A stretch of DNA of 64,000 bases, taken from contig NZ_UGJJ01000003.1 of assembly GCF_900451175.1 (NCBI RefSeq), positions 248,001 to 312,000 of the forward strand, given 5' to 3'. Of this stretch, positions 1 to 8,548 are shown in pieces (within the stretch, counting starts at the first letter, position 1; each line of letters opens with the position of its first letter). Below the pieces are notes generated by a model. It was not told where the DNA came from. It did not search any database and saw only the letters and a list, made by a program, of their open reading frames with translations. A program made the position numbers and the translations under genes. The DNA comes from Kingella potus. Its GTDB lineage: Bacteria > Pseudomonadota > Gammaproteobacteria > Burkholderiales > Neisseriaceae.

Positions 1-379
1 ATTGGGCAGCTTTTTCAAAACGCATGTCAAAGCACATGGTGCAGCGGATGCCGCGTTCGGGTTCAAACTCCATGCCTTTGGCTTTGGCAAACCATTCTTT
101 GCGGTCGTTTTCGTAGTCGTCGTCTTTATCGACGAAGGGGATACCGAATTTTTCGGCAAAGCGCAGGTTTTCCTCCTTGCGCAGCAGGTATTCTTTGAGC
201 GGATGGATGTTGGGATTGTAGAAATAGATGGTGTAGTCGATGCCGCTGGCGAGCATGGCTTCCATCACTTCGCCGCTGCACGGTGCGCAGCACGAATGGA
301 GCAGGACTTTTTTATGGCCGCCGGGCGGCACGAGTACGGGGCGGTCGATGGCGGAAACTTCGGGTGTGTTGGTGTTCAT
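1..379 (-). CDS. queH: Epoxyqueuosine reductase QueH (partial, 3' end beyond window)
   Basis: QueH (DUF208 family) makes queuosine from epoxyqueuosine in tRNA, the last step of the pathway. The visible N-terminal 126 residues contain the family's paired-cysteine signature SCCAPCSGE and a later CTMCFDMR motif, which bind the catalytic metal/Fe-S centre. The start is the ATG at 379, giving MNTNTPEVSAIDRPVLVPPGG. The remainder lies to the left of base 1. It runs the same way as pssA, 31 bp behind its stop. queA, an earlier enzyme of the same pathway, lies about 3 kb away on the same strand. Confidence 0.93.
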   Translation of the reverse strand, partial: MNTNTPEVSAIDRPVLVPPGGHKKVLLHSCCAPCSGEVMEAMLASGIDYTIYFYNPNIHPLKEYLLRKEENLRFAEKFGIPFVDKDDDYENDRKEWFAKAKGMEFEPERGIRCTMCFDMRFEKAAQ

Positions 380-410
380 GACGGTATGGTTTGATGTGTG
401 TGAAAACGGA

Positions 411-1178
411 TTATGCGGTGCGCCGCTGCCGTTTGCGCCACAGCCGCCAGCCGTAGTGGATGTAGCCGGAGAGGCTGTAGCCGAAGGCGATCAGAAACAG
501 GGCGAGCGCGGGGCTGAGGGCGAGCGCGAGCAGCACGAGCATGATGAGGACGAGGGAGAAAAACGGCACTTTGCGGCGGACGTTGATTTCTTTGAAGCTC
601 CAAAAAGGAAGCTGCACCACCATCGACAGACCGGCAAAGAGGGTGATGAAAAACGCCCACCATTTCACGCCGGTGAAGTTTTCGACGCTGTGGTTGACCC
701 AAATCAGGCCGACAATCAGCGCGGCGGCGGTGGGGCTGGGCACGCCGACAAACCAGCGTTTGTCGGATTTGCCGCTGCCGATGAGCGTGTTGAACAAAGC
801 CAGACGCAGGGCGGCGCAGGCGCAGTAGATAAAGGCAACGGTGTAGCCGAGCCGGCCGAAATTCAGAAGCTGCCATTTGTACACAATCAGGGCGGGGGCG
901 ACTCCGAAGCTCACCATGTCGGCCAGGCTGTCGAGCTGTTCGCCGAACGCGCTCTGGCTGTTGGTCCAGCGGGCGACGCGGCCGTCCATGCCGTCGAGCA
1001 GCATGGAGATGAACACGGCGATGGCGGCGGTTTCGTAATGGCCGTGCATGGCCTGGGTGATGGCGAAAAAGGCGGAAAACAGGGCGGCGATAGTGAAGGA
1101 ATTGGGCAGGATGTAGATGCCGTTTTCACGGATGCGCCGGATGGCGGCGCGGCTGCCGGGGTGGGGAGTGGCGGACAT
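411..1178 (-). CDS. pssA: CDP-diacylglycerol--serine O-phosphatidyltransferase
   Basis: Makes phosphatidylserine from CDP-diacylglycerol and serine at the inner membrane, the first step to phosphatidylethanolamine. The 255-residue protein has the CDP-alcohol phosphatidyltransferase signature DG-x2-AR-x8-G-x3-D-x3-D in LDGMDGRVARW...GEQLDSLAD near residues 65-90, and several hydrophobic helices after it. The start at 1178 (MSATPHPGSR) was chosen over an upstream in-frame ATG at 1301, because the extra 41 codons read through DUS and REP repeat sequence and look non-coding. Confidence 0.93.
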   Translation of the reverse strand: MSATPHPGSRAAIRRIRENGIYILPNSFTIAALFSAFFAITQAMHGHYETAAIAVFISMLLDGMDGRVARWTNSQSAFGEQLDSLADMVSFGVAPALIVYKWQLLNFGRLGYTVAFIYCACAALRLALFNTLIGSGKSDKRWFVGVPSPTAAALIVGLIWVNHSVENFTGVKWWAFFITLFAGLSMVVQLPFWSFKEINVRRKVPFFSLVLIMLVLLALALSPALALFLIAFGYSLSGYIHYGWRLWRKRQRRTA

Positions 1179-1367
1179 GGTGTCGTGCGGTGGGAATGGT
1201 TGCAAATCGTGCGCGATTATAACCGATTTGCAACAGGCCGTCTGAAAACGGGTTTTCGGAGCGGCAAGGCAGGAAGCGCGTGCGCCGCTTTGGCGGCACA
1301 CCCCACACCGGCGCAGAGGCCGTCTGAAAATGCGGTTTCGGCCTGCCCGTAAGCCCGCGCTGGTGCC

Positions 1368-1868
1368 CTACTTCACCCGCCTGACCGGAAGATAGTAGGC
1401 ATCGGGCGCGGAGTACATTCTCAGCCCTTCGTTGCGGTTGAGTTGGATGAAGACCATCGCGCCGTCCGAGCAGCTCAGCGAAAGGCTGACGCGCGGGTAT
1501 TTTTTGTCGGGGCGGATTTCCGCCAACACGTCCCGCAGGGAGGCGGCATAGGCCTCGGCTGCTTCTTGCGGGCTGCCGATGCCGTCGTCTTTGATGCTGG
1601 CGCGGATGTCTGCGGCAAGTTTGCTGCCGCCGATGCGGTCGGTCTGGTGCGAATAGCCTTGTTTGCGGTTGGCGCATTCCGGCCGGGGGGCGGCAAATTC
1701 TTCAAAACCGTGGCGGCCGATCACAAAGCGTTCGGCAGAGGCCTTGCCGTTTTTGCCAACGGTTTCTTCCCACGTTCCGTAACTTTGGCGGTACGGATTG
1801 CCGCCCGCTTGGGCGGCGGCAGCCAGAAGCAGCGAAGCGGCGAGAACGGCTGTTTTCAGATGTTTCAT
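1368..1868 (-). CDS. Secreted protein of unknown function
   Basis: 166 residues starting MKHLKTAVLAASLLLAAAAQAGG, a typical Sec signal peptide with a predicted AQA cleavage site and no lipobox cysteine. The mature part is soluble, with two cysteines (PECANRK and SLSCSDG) that could form a periplasmic disulfide. I do not recognise a family. It begins 47 bp after the stop of rluB on the same strand, so it may be co-transcribed with it. An AAGGAAAA-like ribosome binding site precedes the ATG. Confidence 0.75.
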   Translation of the reverse strand: MKHLKTAVLAASLLLAAAAQAGGNPYRQSYGTWEETVGKNGKASAERFVIGRHGFEEFAAPRPECANRKQGYSHQTDRIGGSKLAADIRASIKDDGIGSPQEAAEAYAASLRDVLAEIRPDKKYPRVSLSLSCSDGAMVFIQLNRNEGLRMYSAPDAYYLPVRRVK

Positions 1869-1915
1869 GGCATTTTCCTTTTTGTGGTTGGGGAGATTTT
1901 CAGACGGCCTCCAAG

Positions 1916-3136
1916 CTATTTTCTGCGGCGTTTCTCGCCCGGCAGGCCCATGTCCGCCCATTTGACGATATTGGCCACTTCGGCGGGATTGAGTTCGTAA
2001 AACCGGCCGCGTTTGAGGCGGTTGGGCAGGCCGATGGGGCCGAAGCCGGTACGCACCAGGCGGCTTACCGTCAGGCCGAAATGCTCGAAAATGCGGCGCA
2101 CTTCGCGGTTGCGGCCTTCTTTGATGACCACGCTGTACCATTTGTTCGCACCCTCGCCGCCCTGCTCGAAAATGCGCTCGACTTTCGCTATGCCGTCTTC
2201 CAGCATCACGCCCTCTTCGGTGAGTTGGCGCATTTGTTCGGTAGTCATTTCGCCGAGCACGCGCACGGCATATTCGCGTTCGACTTCAAAACTGGGGTGG
2301 GCGAAACGCTGCACCAACTCGCCCGATGTGGTGAGAATCAGCAGGCCGCAGGTGTTGATGTCCAGCCGCCCGACGGCCACCCAGCGGCTGCTGGCGGCCT
2401 GCGGCAGGCGGTCGAAAATGCTCACGCGGCCTTGCGGGTCGTCGCGCGAGACGATTTCGCCTTCCTGCTTGTAATACAGGATGATGCGCGGCAGCCTGTC
2501 CGCCCATTTGAGCCTGATGATGCTGCCTTTCACCGTTACCTGGTCGTCGGGCGACACTTTGTCGCCAAGCTGCGCGGGTCTGCCGTTTACCTGCACCAGC
2601 CCTGCGGCAATCCATTCCTCCATTTCGCGCCGCGAGCCGACACCCGAGGCGGCCAGCACTTTTTGCAGGCGTTCGGGCTCGATGCGTGCAAGGTCGCCGC
2701 GCCGCTCTTTCAATTCGCGTGCGCGCTCCATGATTTTCCGGTTCGGATTGCGGACAACCAGTTTTTTCGCTTTGGAGGCACGCTGCTTGGGAGGACGGCT
2801 GCCGCTAAGGTTTTCAGACGGCTTCCTGCTTTCGGGCAAACGTTTTTCGGACGCTCTGCCGCCTGTGCCGCTGCGGGCGGCGGCTTGGTTGCGGGCGGTT
2901 GGGCGGCGGCCGTCGGATTCGGGCTGCTGCGTGCCGTCGGAATGCCGCCGCCTTTCGCCGCGCCCGAACGCTTTTTGCTCGTTTTCGCCGCGCGGAAACT
3001 CCCTTCGGTCGGTTTCAACCGCTCTGCGGGCGGCCGGGCGGTTTTCAGACGGCCTTTTGGCCGCGCGGGCGGTTTTGGCGGGGGTGGCGGACACGCCGTC
3101 GCGCCATTGGCGTTTGCTGGTTTTTTTCTTCGGCAT
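1916..3136 (-). CDS. rluB: 23S rRNA pseudouridine(2605) synthase RluB
   Basis: Isomerises U2605 of 23S rRNA (E. coli numbering). Residues about 140-195 are an S4 RNA-binding domain (LQKVLAASGVGSRREMEEW), followed by the RsuA/RluB/E/F catalytic domain with the motif GRLDINTCGLLILT holding the catalytic aspartate. The first about 140 residues are a basic, Arg/Lys/Pro-rich low-complexity extension. It contains DUS-encoded peptides (KRPSENRP, RKPSENLS), so uptake sequences have been accepted inside this linker. The start MPKKKTSKRQW at 3136 is preferred to the 25-codon longer frame. Confidence 0.92.
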   Translation of the reverse strand: MPKKKTSKRQWRDGVSATPAKTARAAKRPSENRPAARRAVETDRREFPRGENEQKAFGRGERRRHSDGTQQPESDGRRPTARNQAAARSGTGGRASEKRLPESRKPSENLSGSRPPKQRASKAKKLVVRNPNRKIMERARELKERRGDLARIEPERLQKVLAASGVGSRREMEEWIAAGLVQVNGRPAQLGDKVSPDDQVTVKGSIIRLKWADRLPRIILYYKQEGEIVSRDDPQGRVSIFDRLPQAASSRWVAVGRLDINTCGLLILTTSGELVQRFAHPSFEVEREYAVRVLGEMTTEQMRQLTEEGVMLEDGIAKVERIFEQGGEGANKWYSVVIKEGRNREVRRIFEHFGLTVSRLVRTGFGPIGLPNRLKRGRFYELNPAEVANIVKWADMGLPGEKRRRK

Positions 3137-3235
3137 AGCGTTCTCCTGACGCGCCCCCGCGCCGTGCGGCGGGCGGTTCTTCTGCGGTTTGGCAACGGCA
3201 GGTGTGGGCAAAAAATGTGGTTTCAGACGGCCGCC

Positions 3236-4264
3236 CTACTCTTTCCTGCCCAGCACCATTGCGTCGCCGTAGCTGAAAAAGCGGTATTGCCGCTCGACGG
3301 CGTGGCGGTAGATGCGGCGGATTTCTTCCGTGCCGGCAAAGGCCGACACCAGCATCAGCAGGGTGGACTTGGGCAGGTGGAAATTGGTAACGAGGCGGTC
3401 GGCAACGCAAAAGCGGCAGCCGGGGGTGAGGAAGATGTCGGTGTCGCCGCTGCCCGCTTGCAGACGGCCTGTGCTGCGGGCGGCGGATTCGAGGGCGCGG
3501 ACGGAGGTGGTGCCCACCGCCCAGACTCTGCCGCCGCGCGCTTTGGTGTCGGCTACGGCGGCGGCGGTGTCTTCGGGAATCTCGTACCATTCGCTGTGCA
3601 TTTTGTGTTCGGCAATGTTTTCGCTGCGCACGGGCTGGAAGGTGCCTGCGCCGACGTGCAGGGTGATTTCGGCGGTGCGCACGCCTTTGGCACGCAGTTC
3701 GGACAGCAGCGCGTCGGTGAAATGCAGGCCGGCGGTGGGGGCGGCCACCGCACCCTGGTGTTTGGCATAGACGGTTTGATAACGTGCCTCGTCGTCGGAG
3801 CCGACAGCGCGGGCGATGTAGGGCGGCAGGGGCAGGTGTCCGCAGCGTTCGAGGATGCGGTAGACATTTTCGCCACCCTCGAAACGCAGGACGAAGAGTG
3901 CGCCCGCGCGTTCGGCCATTTCGGCGCGGATGCCGCCGTCAAACAGCAGCATCGTGCCGGGCTTGGGGGATTTGGAGGCGCGGATGTGCGCCAGCGCGGT
4001 GCACTCGTCGAGCACGCGCTCAATCAGGGCTTCGATGCGGCCGCCGCTTTCTTTTTGGCCGAACAGGCGGGCTTTGATGACTTTGGTATTATTGAACACA
4101 AACAAATCGCCCGCCTGCGCAAGCTGCGGCAGGAAGGCAAAAGTTTCGTCGCGCAGGGGTTCGCCGGGCAGGGCGGCAAGCAGGCGGCTGGTGCCGCGTT
4201 CGGCAGGCGGGTGCTGGGCGATGAGGTGTTCGGGCAGATGGAAGTCGAAGTCGGAAAGAAGCAT
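3236..4264 (-). CDS. queA: tRNA preQ1(34) S-adenosylmethionine ribosyltransferase-isomerase QueA
   Basis: Transfers and isomerises the ribosyl moiety of SAM to preQ1-tRNA, giving epoxyqueuosine. The 342 residues match the usual family length. The N-terminus MLLSDFDFHLPEHLIAQHP and internal blocks such as FNNTKVIKARLFG, HLPLPPYI, GAVAAPTAGLHFT and THVGAGTFQPVR-like sequence are family hallmarks. The product is the substrate of QueH, whose gene is about 3 kb away on the same strand. The start at 4264 is preferred to an upstream ATG that runs through promoter-like DNA. Confidence 0.95.
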   Translation of the reverse strand: MLLSDFDFHLPEHLIAQHPPAERGTSRLLAALPGEPLRDETFAFLPQLAQAGDLFVFNNTKVIKARLFGQKESGGRIEALIERVLDECTALAHIRASKSPKPGTMLLFDGGIRAEMAERAGALFVLRFEGGENVYRILERCGHLPLPPYIARAVGSDDEARYQTVYAKHQGAVAAPTAGLHFTDALLSELRAKGVRTAEITLHVGAGTFQPVRSENIAEHKMHSEWYEIPEDTAAAVADTKARGGRVWAVGTTSVRALESAARSTGRLQAGSGDTDIFLTPGCRFCVADRLVTNFHLPKSTLLMLVSAFAGTEEIRRIYRHAVERQYRFFSYGDAMVLGRKE

Positions 4265-4463
4265 GGGAGGCCGTTGGGACAATGCGGCATTTGCGCCGCC
4301 GCGAAAAGGCGCGATTATAGCGGAATTTGCCGCCGCAGGCCGCACGGAAACGGCGTTTCAGACGGCCTGCGTCCTGCACAAAATGCTGCTTATCCAGTAA
4401 AATGCGCCCGTTTGCAACACTTGTAAAGCTGCCCGACGCAGCCGGAAATAAAAGGAACCCGCC

Positions 4464-4658
4464 ATGAACCATCCGAATCAAGAAGCCGTCGTCATCACAC
4501 CGCACGATCTGCCGCTGCATTGCAGCGGCCCGCGCCACGAAACCTGGAACGGCCATCCGCGTGTTTTCCTGCCGATACAGTCCAACGGCAGCATCGAGTG
4601 CCCCTACTGCGGCACGGTTTACCGTTTGGAAGGGGAAATAGGACACCACCACGCCTGA
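4464..4658 (+). CDS. Small CHCC zinc-finger domain protein
   Basis: 64 residues with the zf-CHCC (NDUFS6-like) pattern: HCSGPRHETWNGHPRVFL followed by CPYCGTVYRLEG, supplying Cys, His and a CxxC pair for zinc. Such proteins are common in proteobacteria, and a role near respiratory complex I is only inferred from the mitochondrial homologue. An AAGGAACCC ribosome binding site precedes the ATG. The gene is short, monocistronic and followed by a DUS-pair terminator. Confidence 0.88.
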   Translation: MNHPNQEAVVITPHDLPLHCSGPRHETWNGHPRVFLPIQSNGSIECPYCGTVYRLEGEIGHHHA

Positions 4659-4685
4659 CCTGCGCGCCCGTACGATAAGGCACAG

Positions 4686-4725
4686 AGGCCGTCTGAAAAC
4701 CTGCAAACGGGTTTTCAGACGGCCT
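4686..4725. terminator. Inverted DUS pair, bidirectional terminator
   Basis: AGGCCGTCTGAAAAC and its inverse around a short loop, between the convergent ends of the zinc-finger gene (+) and the aminotransferase gene (-). The T/A runs on both sides suit intrinsic termination in either direction. Confidence 0.8.
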
Positions 4726-4747
4726 TTCCGTATTTGGTGCGGCGCGG

Positions 4748-5833
4748 TCAGCGGGATGCGGCCTGCCGCAGGGCGCGGACGACCTGCCCGACCTGTGCTT
4801 CGTCCATATAGGGGTGCATCGGCAGGCTCATGACTTCTTCGGCAATGCGGTCGCCCACGGGCAATACTGCGTCGGAAGCGACGGCGGGCTGTTTGTTGAG
4901 CGGAATCGGGTAATGCACGGCGGTGGGGATGCCTGCCGCTTTTAAGGCCGTCTGAACGGCATCGCGGTTTTTGACGCGCACGGTGTATTGGGCGTAGGCG
5001 CTCACGTTGTGCGCTTCGATAAAGGGGGCGGTGATGCCGGCTTCGGCCAATTCGTGCGCGTACATTTGTGCCACTTGGCCGCGCAGTCGGATTTCTTCGG
5101 CCAAGATGGCCAGCTTGGGCAGCAGGATGGCGGCCTGGAGGGTGTCGAGGCGGCTGTTTACGCCGACGCGGATGTGGTGGTAGCGGCGGTCTTGGCCGTG
5201 GCGGGCAGTCTGGCGCAGGACTACGGCCAAATTGTCGTCGTTGGTGAATACCGCGCCGCCGTCGCCGTAGCAGCCCAGCGGTTTGCTGGGGAAGAAGCTG
5301 GTGCAGGCGATGGTGGTGAGATTGCAGGATTTGCGGCCTTTGTAGCTTGCGCCGAAACTTTGCGCCGCGTCTTCAATCACGGGCAGCTTGTGTTTGGCGG
5401 CGATTTCGTTAATGGCGTCGAAATCGGCGCATTGGCCGTAGAGCGATACGGGAATGATGGCTTTGGTGCGCTCTGTGATGGCGGCTTCGAGCAGGGCGGG
5501 GTCGAGGTTGTAGGTTTGTTCGTCAACATCGACGTAAACGGGCTTCGCGCCCAAGAGGGCGACGGTTTCGGCGGTGGCGATGTAGGTGAAGCCGGGGGTG
5601 ATGACTTCGTCGCCCGCGCCGATGCCTAAGGCCATCAGGGCGATTTGCAGCGCGTCGGTGCCGTTGGCGACGCTGATGCAGTGTTTCGCGCCGCAAAAGG
5701 CGGCCAGTTTTTCTTCGAGTTCGGCTACTTCGGGGCCGAGGATGTATTGGCCGTGGGCAAGCACTTTTTGGATGTTGGCATCGATTTGGCTTTTGAGGCG
5801 TGCCTGTTGGGCGGCCAGGTCGATAAACTGCAT
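4748..5833 (-). CDS. DegT/DnrJ/EryC1/StrS-family UDP-sugar aminotransferase (WbpE/WlbC-like)
   Basis: PLP-dependent aminotransferase of 361 residues for nucleotide-activated sugars. It starts MQFIDLAAQQARLKSQID and has the family blocks GPEVAELEEKLAAFCGAKHC, ANGTDALQIAL, EDAAQSFGASYKGRK and SFFPSKPLGCYGDGG, the last holding the Schiff-base lysine. It lies 26 bp behind a WbpD-type acetyltransferase, so the pair most likely performs the C3 amination and then N-acetylation that give UDP-2,3-diacetamido-2,3-dideoxy-hexuronic acid. Such a sugar would serve surface polysaccharide or O-linked protein glycans. The dehydrogenase partners (WbpA/WbpB types) are not in the window. Substrate is inferred. 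Confidence 0.88.
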   Translation of the reverse strand: MQFIDLAAQQARLKSQIDANIQKVLAHGQYILGPEVAELEEKLAAFCGAKHCISVANGTDALQIALMALGIGAGDEVITPGFTYIATAETVALLGAKPVYVDVDEQTYNLDPALLEAAITERTKAIIPVSLYGQCADFDAINEIAAKHKLPVIEDAAQSFGASYKGRKSCNLTTIACTSFFPSKPLGCYGDGGAVFTNDDNLAVVLRQTARHGQDRRYHHIRVGVNSRLDTLQAAILLPKLAILAEEIRLRGQVAQMYAHELAEAGITAPFIEAHNVSAYAQYTVRVKNRDAVQTALKAAGIPTAVHYPIPLNKQPAVASDAVLPVGDRIAEEVMSLPMHPYMDEAQVGQVVRALRQAASR

Positions 5834-5859
5834 AGTGGCTCCTTGCGATGTTGTGCCGT

Positions 5860-6441
5860 TCAGGCCGATTTGGCCAAGAGGCCGTCTGAAAGGATATATC
5901 TGTCGCCGCTGTGGGGGCAGACGGCTTCTCCGCTGCCGGTAACGGGCAGGTCGAGCTGTTCGCCGTATTCGCTCATCCAGCCGATTTGGCGGGCGGGCAC
6001 GCCTACCGTCAGCGCGTAGTCGGGCACGTCTTTGTTGACCACCGCGCCCGCGCCGACAAAGGCGAAACGGCCGACGGTTACGCCGCAGACGATGGTGCAG
6101 TTTGCGCCCAGCGTTGCGCCTTTTTTGACCAGTGTGTCGCGGTATTCGCTTTTGCGCTCGATCAGCGAGCGGGGGTTGTACACGTTGGTAAACACCATGC
6201 TGGGGCCGCAAAATACGCCGTCTTCGAGAAATACGTTGTCGTATACGGAAACGTTGTTTTGGATTTTGCAGCCGTCGCCGATGATGACGTTGTTGCCGAC
6301 AAACACGTTTTGGCCGAACGAGCAGTTGCGCCCGATTTTCGCGCCGCCGCAGATATGGGCGAAATGCCAGATGCGGCTGCCTGCGCCGATTTGCGCGCCT
6401 TCGTCGATAACGGCGCTGGGGTGGGCGGTGTAAGCGGTCAT
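5860..6441 (-). CDS. WbpD/WlbB-like UDP-sugar N-acetyltransferase (left-handed beta-helix)
   Basis: 193 residues made of hexapeptide repeats (AVIDEGAQIGAGSRIWHFAHI, CSFGQNVFVGNNVIIGDG, ATLGANCTIVCGVTVG), the trimeric left-handed beta-helix acetyltransferase fold. Close in layout to UDP-2-acetamido-3-amino-2,3-dideoxy-glucuronate N-acetyltransferase. First gene of a two-gene operon with the downstream aminotransferase. The C-terminal tail ILSDGLLAKSA is encoded by a DUS that overlaps the end of the gene. The start at 6441 (MTAYTAHPSAVI) is preceded by GGAAA. Confidence 0.9.
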   Translation of the reverse strand: MTAYTAHPSAVIDEGAQIGAGSRIWHFAHICGGAKIGRNCSFGQNVFVGNNVIIGDGCKIQNNVSVYDNVFLEDGVFCGPSMVFTNVYNPRSLIERKSEYRDTLVKKGATLGANCTIVCGVTVGRFAFVGAGAVVNKDVPDYALTVGVPARQIGWMSEYGEQLDLPVTGSGEAVCPHSGDRYILSDGLLAKSA

Positions 6442-6486
6442 GCGGGTTTCCTTTCGGATTCGGGATAAAACGGGGCGGCATCTCGG

Positions 6487-6813
6487 AGGCCGTCTGAAAG
6501 CGTGGTTTCGTGGCTGCAAGGCAGGGAGCGCGTGCGTCGCCGAGGCGGCACACCCTACCCCAGCGCAGAGGCCGTCTGAAAACGGGGTTTCGGGCGGCAA
6601 GGCAGAAAACGCGTGCGTCGCTTGGGCGACACACCCTACCCCAGCGCAGAGGCCGTCTGAAAGCGGGGGTTTCGGGCGGCAAGGCAGGGAGCGCGTGCGT
6701 CGCTTGGGCGGCACACCCCACCTTAGCGCAGAGGCCGTCTGAAAACGGGGTTTCGTGGCTGCAAGGCAGGGAGCGCGTGCGTCGCTCGGGCGACACACCC
6801 TACCTTAGCGCAG
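6487..6813. repeat. Four tandem 81-82 bp repeats, each one DUS plus one REP-like palindrome
   Basis: Units start at 6487, 6569, 6650 and 6732. Each reads AGGCCGTCTGAAA, a variable 5-10 bases, GGCAAGGCAGGGAGCGCG, then TGCGTCGCTTGGGCGACACA and CCCTACC. The 6442-6834 gap between the sugar operon and phoH holds nothing else recognisable apart from the wbpD-like promoter region at its left end. The array ends in an inverted DUS pair. Confidence 0.92.
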
Positions 6814-6845
6814 AGGCCGTCTGAAAAGGTTTTTTCAGACGGCCT
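6814..6845. terminator. Inverted DUS pair terminator of phoH
   Basis: AGGCCGTCTGAAAAGG followed by its inverse. The left-facing arm contains the phoH stop codon (TGA at 6837-6835), so terminator and stop overlap. Confidence 0.8.
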
Positions 6846-7803
6846 CTTGTCCGTTTTCGCCGGCCGCTTCGTAGGCTTCGACGATTTTCTGCACGAGGGG
6901 GTGGCGCACCACGTCTTCGCTGGTAAAGGTGTGGAAATACAGGCCTTCCACTTCGCGCAGTTTTTCGCGTGCGTCTTTGAGGCCGGATTTGATGTTTTTC
7001 GGCAGGTCGATCTGGCTGGTGTCGCCGGTGATGACGGCTTTGGTGCCGAAGCCGATTCGGGTGAGGAACATTTTCATTTGTTCGGGGGTGGTGTTTTGGG
7101 CTTCGTCGAGGATGACGTACGCGCTGTTGAGGGTGCGGCCGCGCATATAGGCCAGCGGGGCGATTTCGATCAGGCCTTTTTCGATGAGTTTGGTAACGCG
7201 GTCGAAGCCTATCAGGTCGTAGAGCGCGTCGTACAGCGGGCGCAGGTAGGGATCGACTTTCTGGGTGAGGTCGCCGGGCAGGAAGCCGAGTTTTTCGCCC
7301 GCTTCGACGGCGGGACGCACGAGGATGATGCGCTCGATTTGGTGCTTTTCCATCGCGTCGGCGGCGGCAGCCACGGCCAGATAGGTTTTGCCCGTGCCGG
7401 CGGGGCCGAGTCCGAAAACGATGTCGTGGTTGAGCAGGGCGCGGATGTAGCCGTTTTGGCGCGGGGTGCGCCCGCCTATGCTGCCGCGTTTGGTTTGCAG
7501 GTAGTATTGCACCGGCTCGTTTTTTTCCGTGTGGGCGGCATCGGCGGCTTTGGCTTCGACGGCGGCAAGCTGGATGTCGCTGTCTTCAAGCTCGCGTCCG
7601 GCAGCGGTGGCGGCGAGGGCGGCGAGGGCGCGGCGGCCGGCGTGGGCGTGGCCGCCGATAAAGGTAAATTCGTCAAAACGGCGGCTGATGCGGATGCCGA
7701 GGGCTTTGCCGAGGGCGGCAAGATGGGCATCGAGCGGGCCGGCGAGGCGTTGCAGGACGGTGTTGTCCGTGTCGTCGAGTTTGAAATGTACGGTGTGGGT
7801 CAT
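6835..7803 (-). CDS. phoH: PhoH-family ATPase
   Basis: 322 residues. The PhoH domain has Walker A GPAGTGKTYLAVAAA (about residues 130-145), Walker B VILDEAQNTTPEQMK and the conserved TGDTSQIDLP. The N-terminal part resembles the RNA-binding region of PhoH-like proteins. The family is linked to RNA metabolism and usually sits beside ybeY; here it is not. The reading frame ends GQEAV, where GAG GCC GTC TGA is part of a DUS. The start MTHTVHFKLDD at 7803 is favoured over an upstream extension through repeat DNA. Confidence 0.93.
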   Translation of the reverse strand: MTHTVHFKLDDTDNTVLQRLAGPLDAHLAALGKALGIRISRRFDEFTFIGGHAHAGRRALAALAATAAGRELEDSDIQLAAVEAKAADAAHTEKNEPVQYYLQTKRGSIGGRTPRQNGYIRALLNHDIVFGLGPAGTGKTYLAVAAAADAMEKHQIERIILVRPAVEAGEKLGFLPGDLTQKVDPYLRPLYDALYDLIGFDRVTKLIEKGLIEIAPLAYMRGRTLNSAYVILDEAQNTTPEQMKMFLTRIGFGTKAVITGDTSQIDLPKNIKSGLKDAREKLREVEGLYFHTFTSEDVVRHPLVQKIVEAYEAAGENGQEAV

Positions 7804-7845
7804 GGCCGGATTCCGGTTTGGTCGGGGCGGGAGGATAATCGGGAC

Positions 7846-7878
7846 AGGCCGTCTGAAAACGTGTTTTTCAGACGGCCT
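7846..7878. terminator. Inverted DUS pair terminator
   Basis: Perfect DUS inverted pair with a short GT-rich loop between the UPF0114 gene and phoH, both on the minus strand. Confidence 0.75.
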
Positions 7879-7885
7879 GTTGCGT

Positions 7886-8431
7886 TTAGTGTGCTTTGTG
7901 GGTGGTGCTGTATACGATTTTGTCGGTCCAGGCCATAGCCAGGGCGGAGGCAAGGAAGCCGAGATGGATCAGGCTCTGCCACAAGAGCTGTTTTTCCGAC
8001 AGATGGGCGGCGTTGATGAAGGTTTGCAGCAGGTGGATGGAGGAGATGCTGATGATGGACATGGAGAGCTTCACTTTCAGCACCGAGGCGTTGACGTGGC
8101 TGAGCCATTCGGGCTGGTCGGGGTGTTCGTCTACGCGCAGGCGGGAGACGAAGGTTTCGTAGCCGCCGATCAATACCATGGTCAGCAGGTTGGCAATCAT
8201 GACGACGTCGATCAGGTTGAGTACGGTGAGCATGACGGTGGTTTCGTCCATCTGGCCGAGGTGTGCCACCAGATGCCACAGCATTTTCAGAAATTTGTAG
8301 GCATAAATCGCCTGTACGGCAATCAGGCCGAGGTAAATCGGCAGCTGCAGCCAGCGGCTGGCGAAAACCATGCGGGCGAAGAGGTTGTCGCGGCGGATTT
8401 GCGGTGTGGCGGGGCGGGGGCTGTGTTCCAT
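7886..8431 (-). CDS. TIGR00645/UPF0114 (YqhA-like) inner-membrane protein
   Basis: 181 residues with about four hydrophobic segments (LQLPIYLGLIAVQAIYAYKF; VLNLIDVVMIANLLTMVLIGGYE; LSMSIISISSIHLLQTFI; SLIHLGFLASALAMAW). The pattern MVFASRWLQLPIY near the N-terminus and VLIGGYETFVSRL are family hallmarks. The function is not established. It is a single gene between DUS-type terminator sequences. Confidence 0.88.
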   Translation of the reverse strand: MEHSPRPATPQIRRDNLFARMVFASRWLQLPIYLGLIAVQAIYAYKFLKMLWHLVAHLGQMDETTVMLTVLNLIDVVMIANLLTMVLIGGYETFVSRLRVDEHPDQPEWLSHVNASVLKVKLSMSIISISSIHLLQTFINAAHLSEKQLLWQSLIHLGFLASALAMAWTDKIVYSTTHKAH

Positions 8432-8548
8432 AAAAAGTATCGTTGGCGGCGGGTGGGAAAAGGGCGGATTTTAACGGCGGGGCGGCGGAAAGAAAAGGCA
8501 GGGGCGGCTTTGTGTTTTCAGACGGCCTGCGGCTGCGTGCCGCCCGCG

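Noticed and set aside
2081..4426. 781-codon open frame on the plus strand across rluB and queA
   Set aside because: Antisense to two well-supported genes; high GC and codon bias keep the opposite frame open.
6487..6813. CRISPR-like array
   Set aside because: The 81-82 bp units are repeated throughout, without unique spacers; they are DUS/REP tandem repeats and no cas gene is near.
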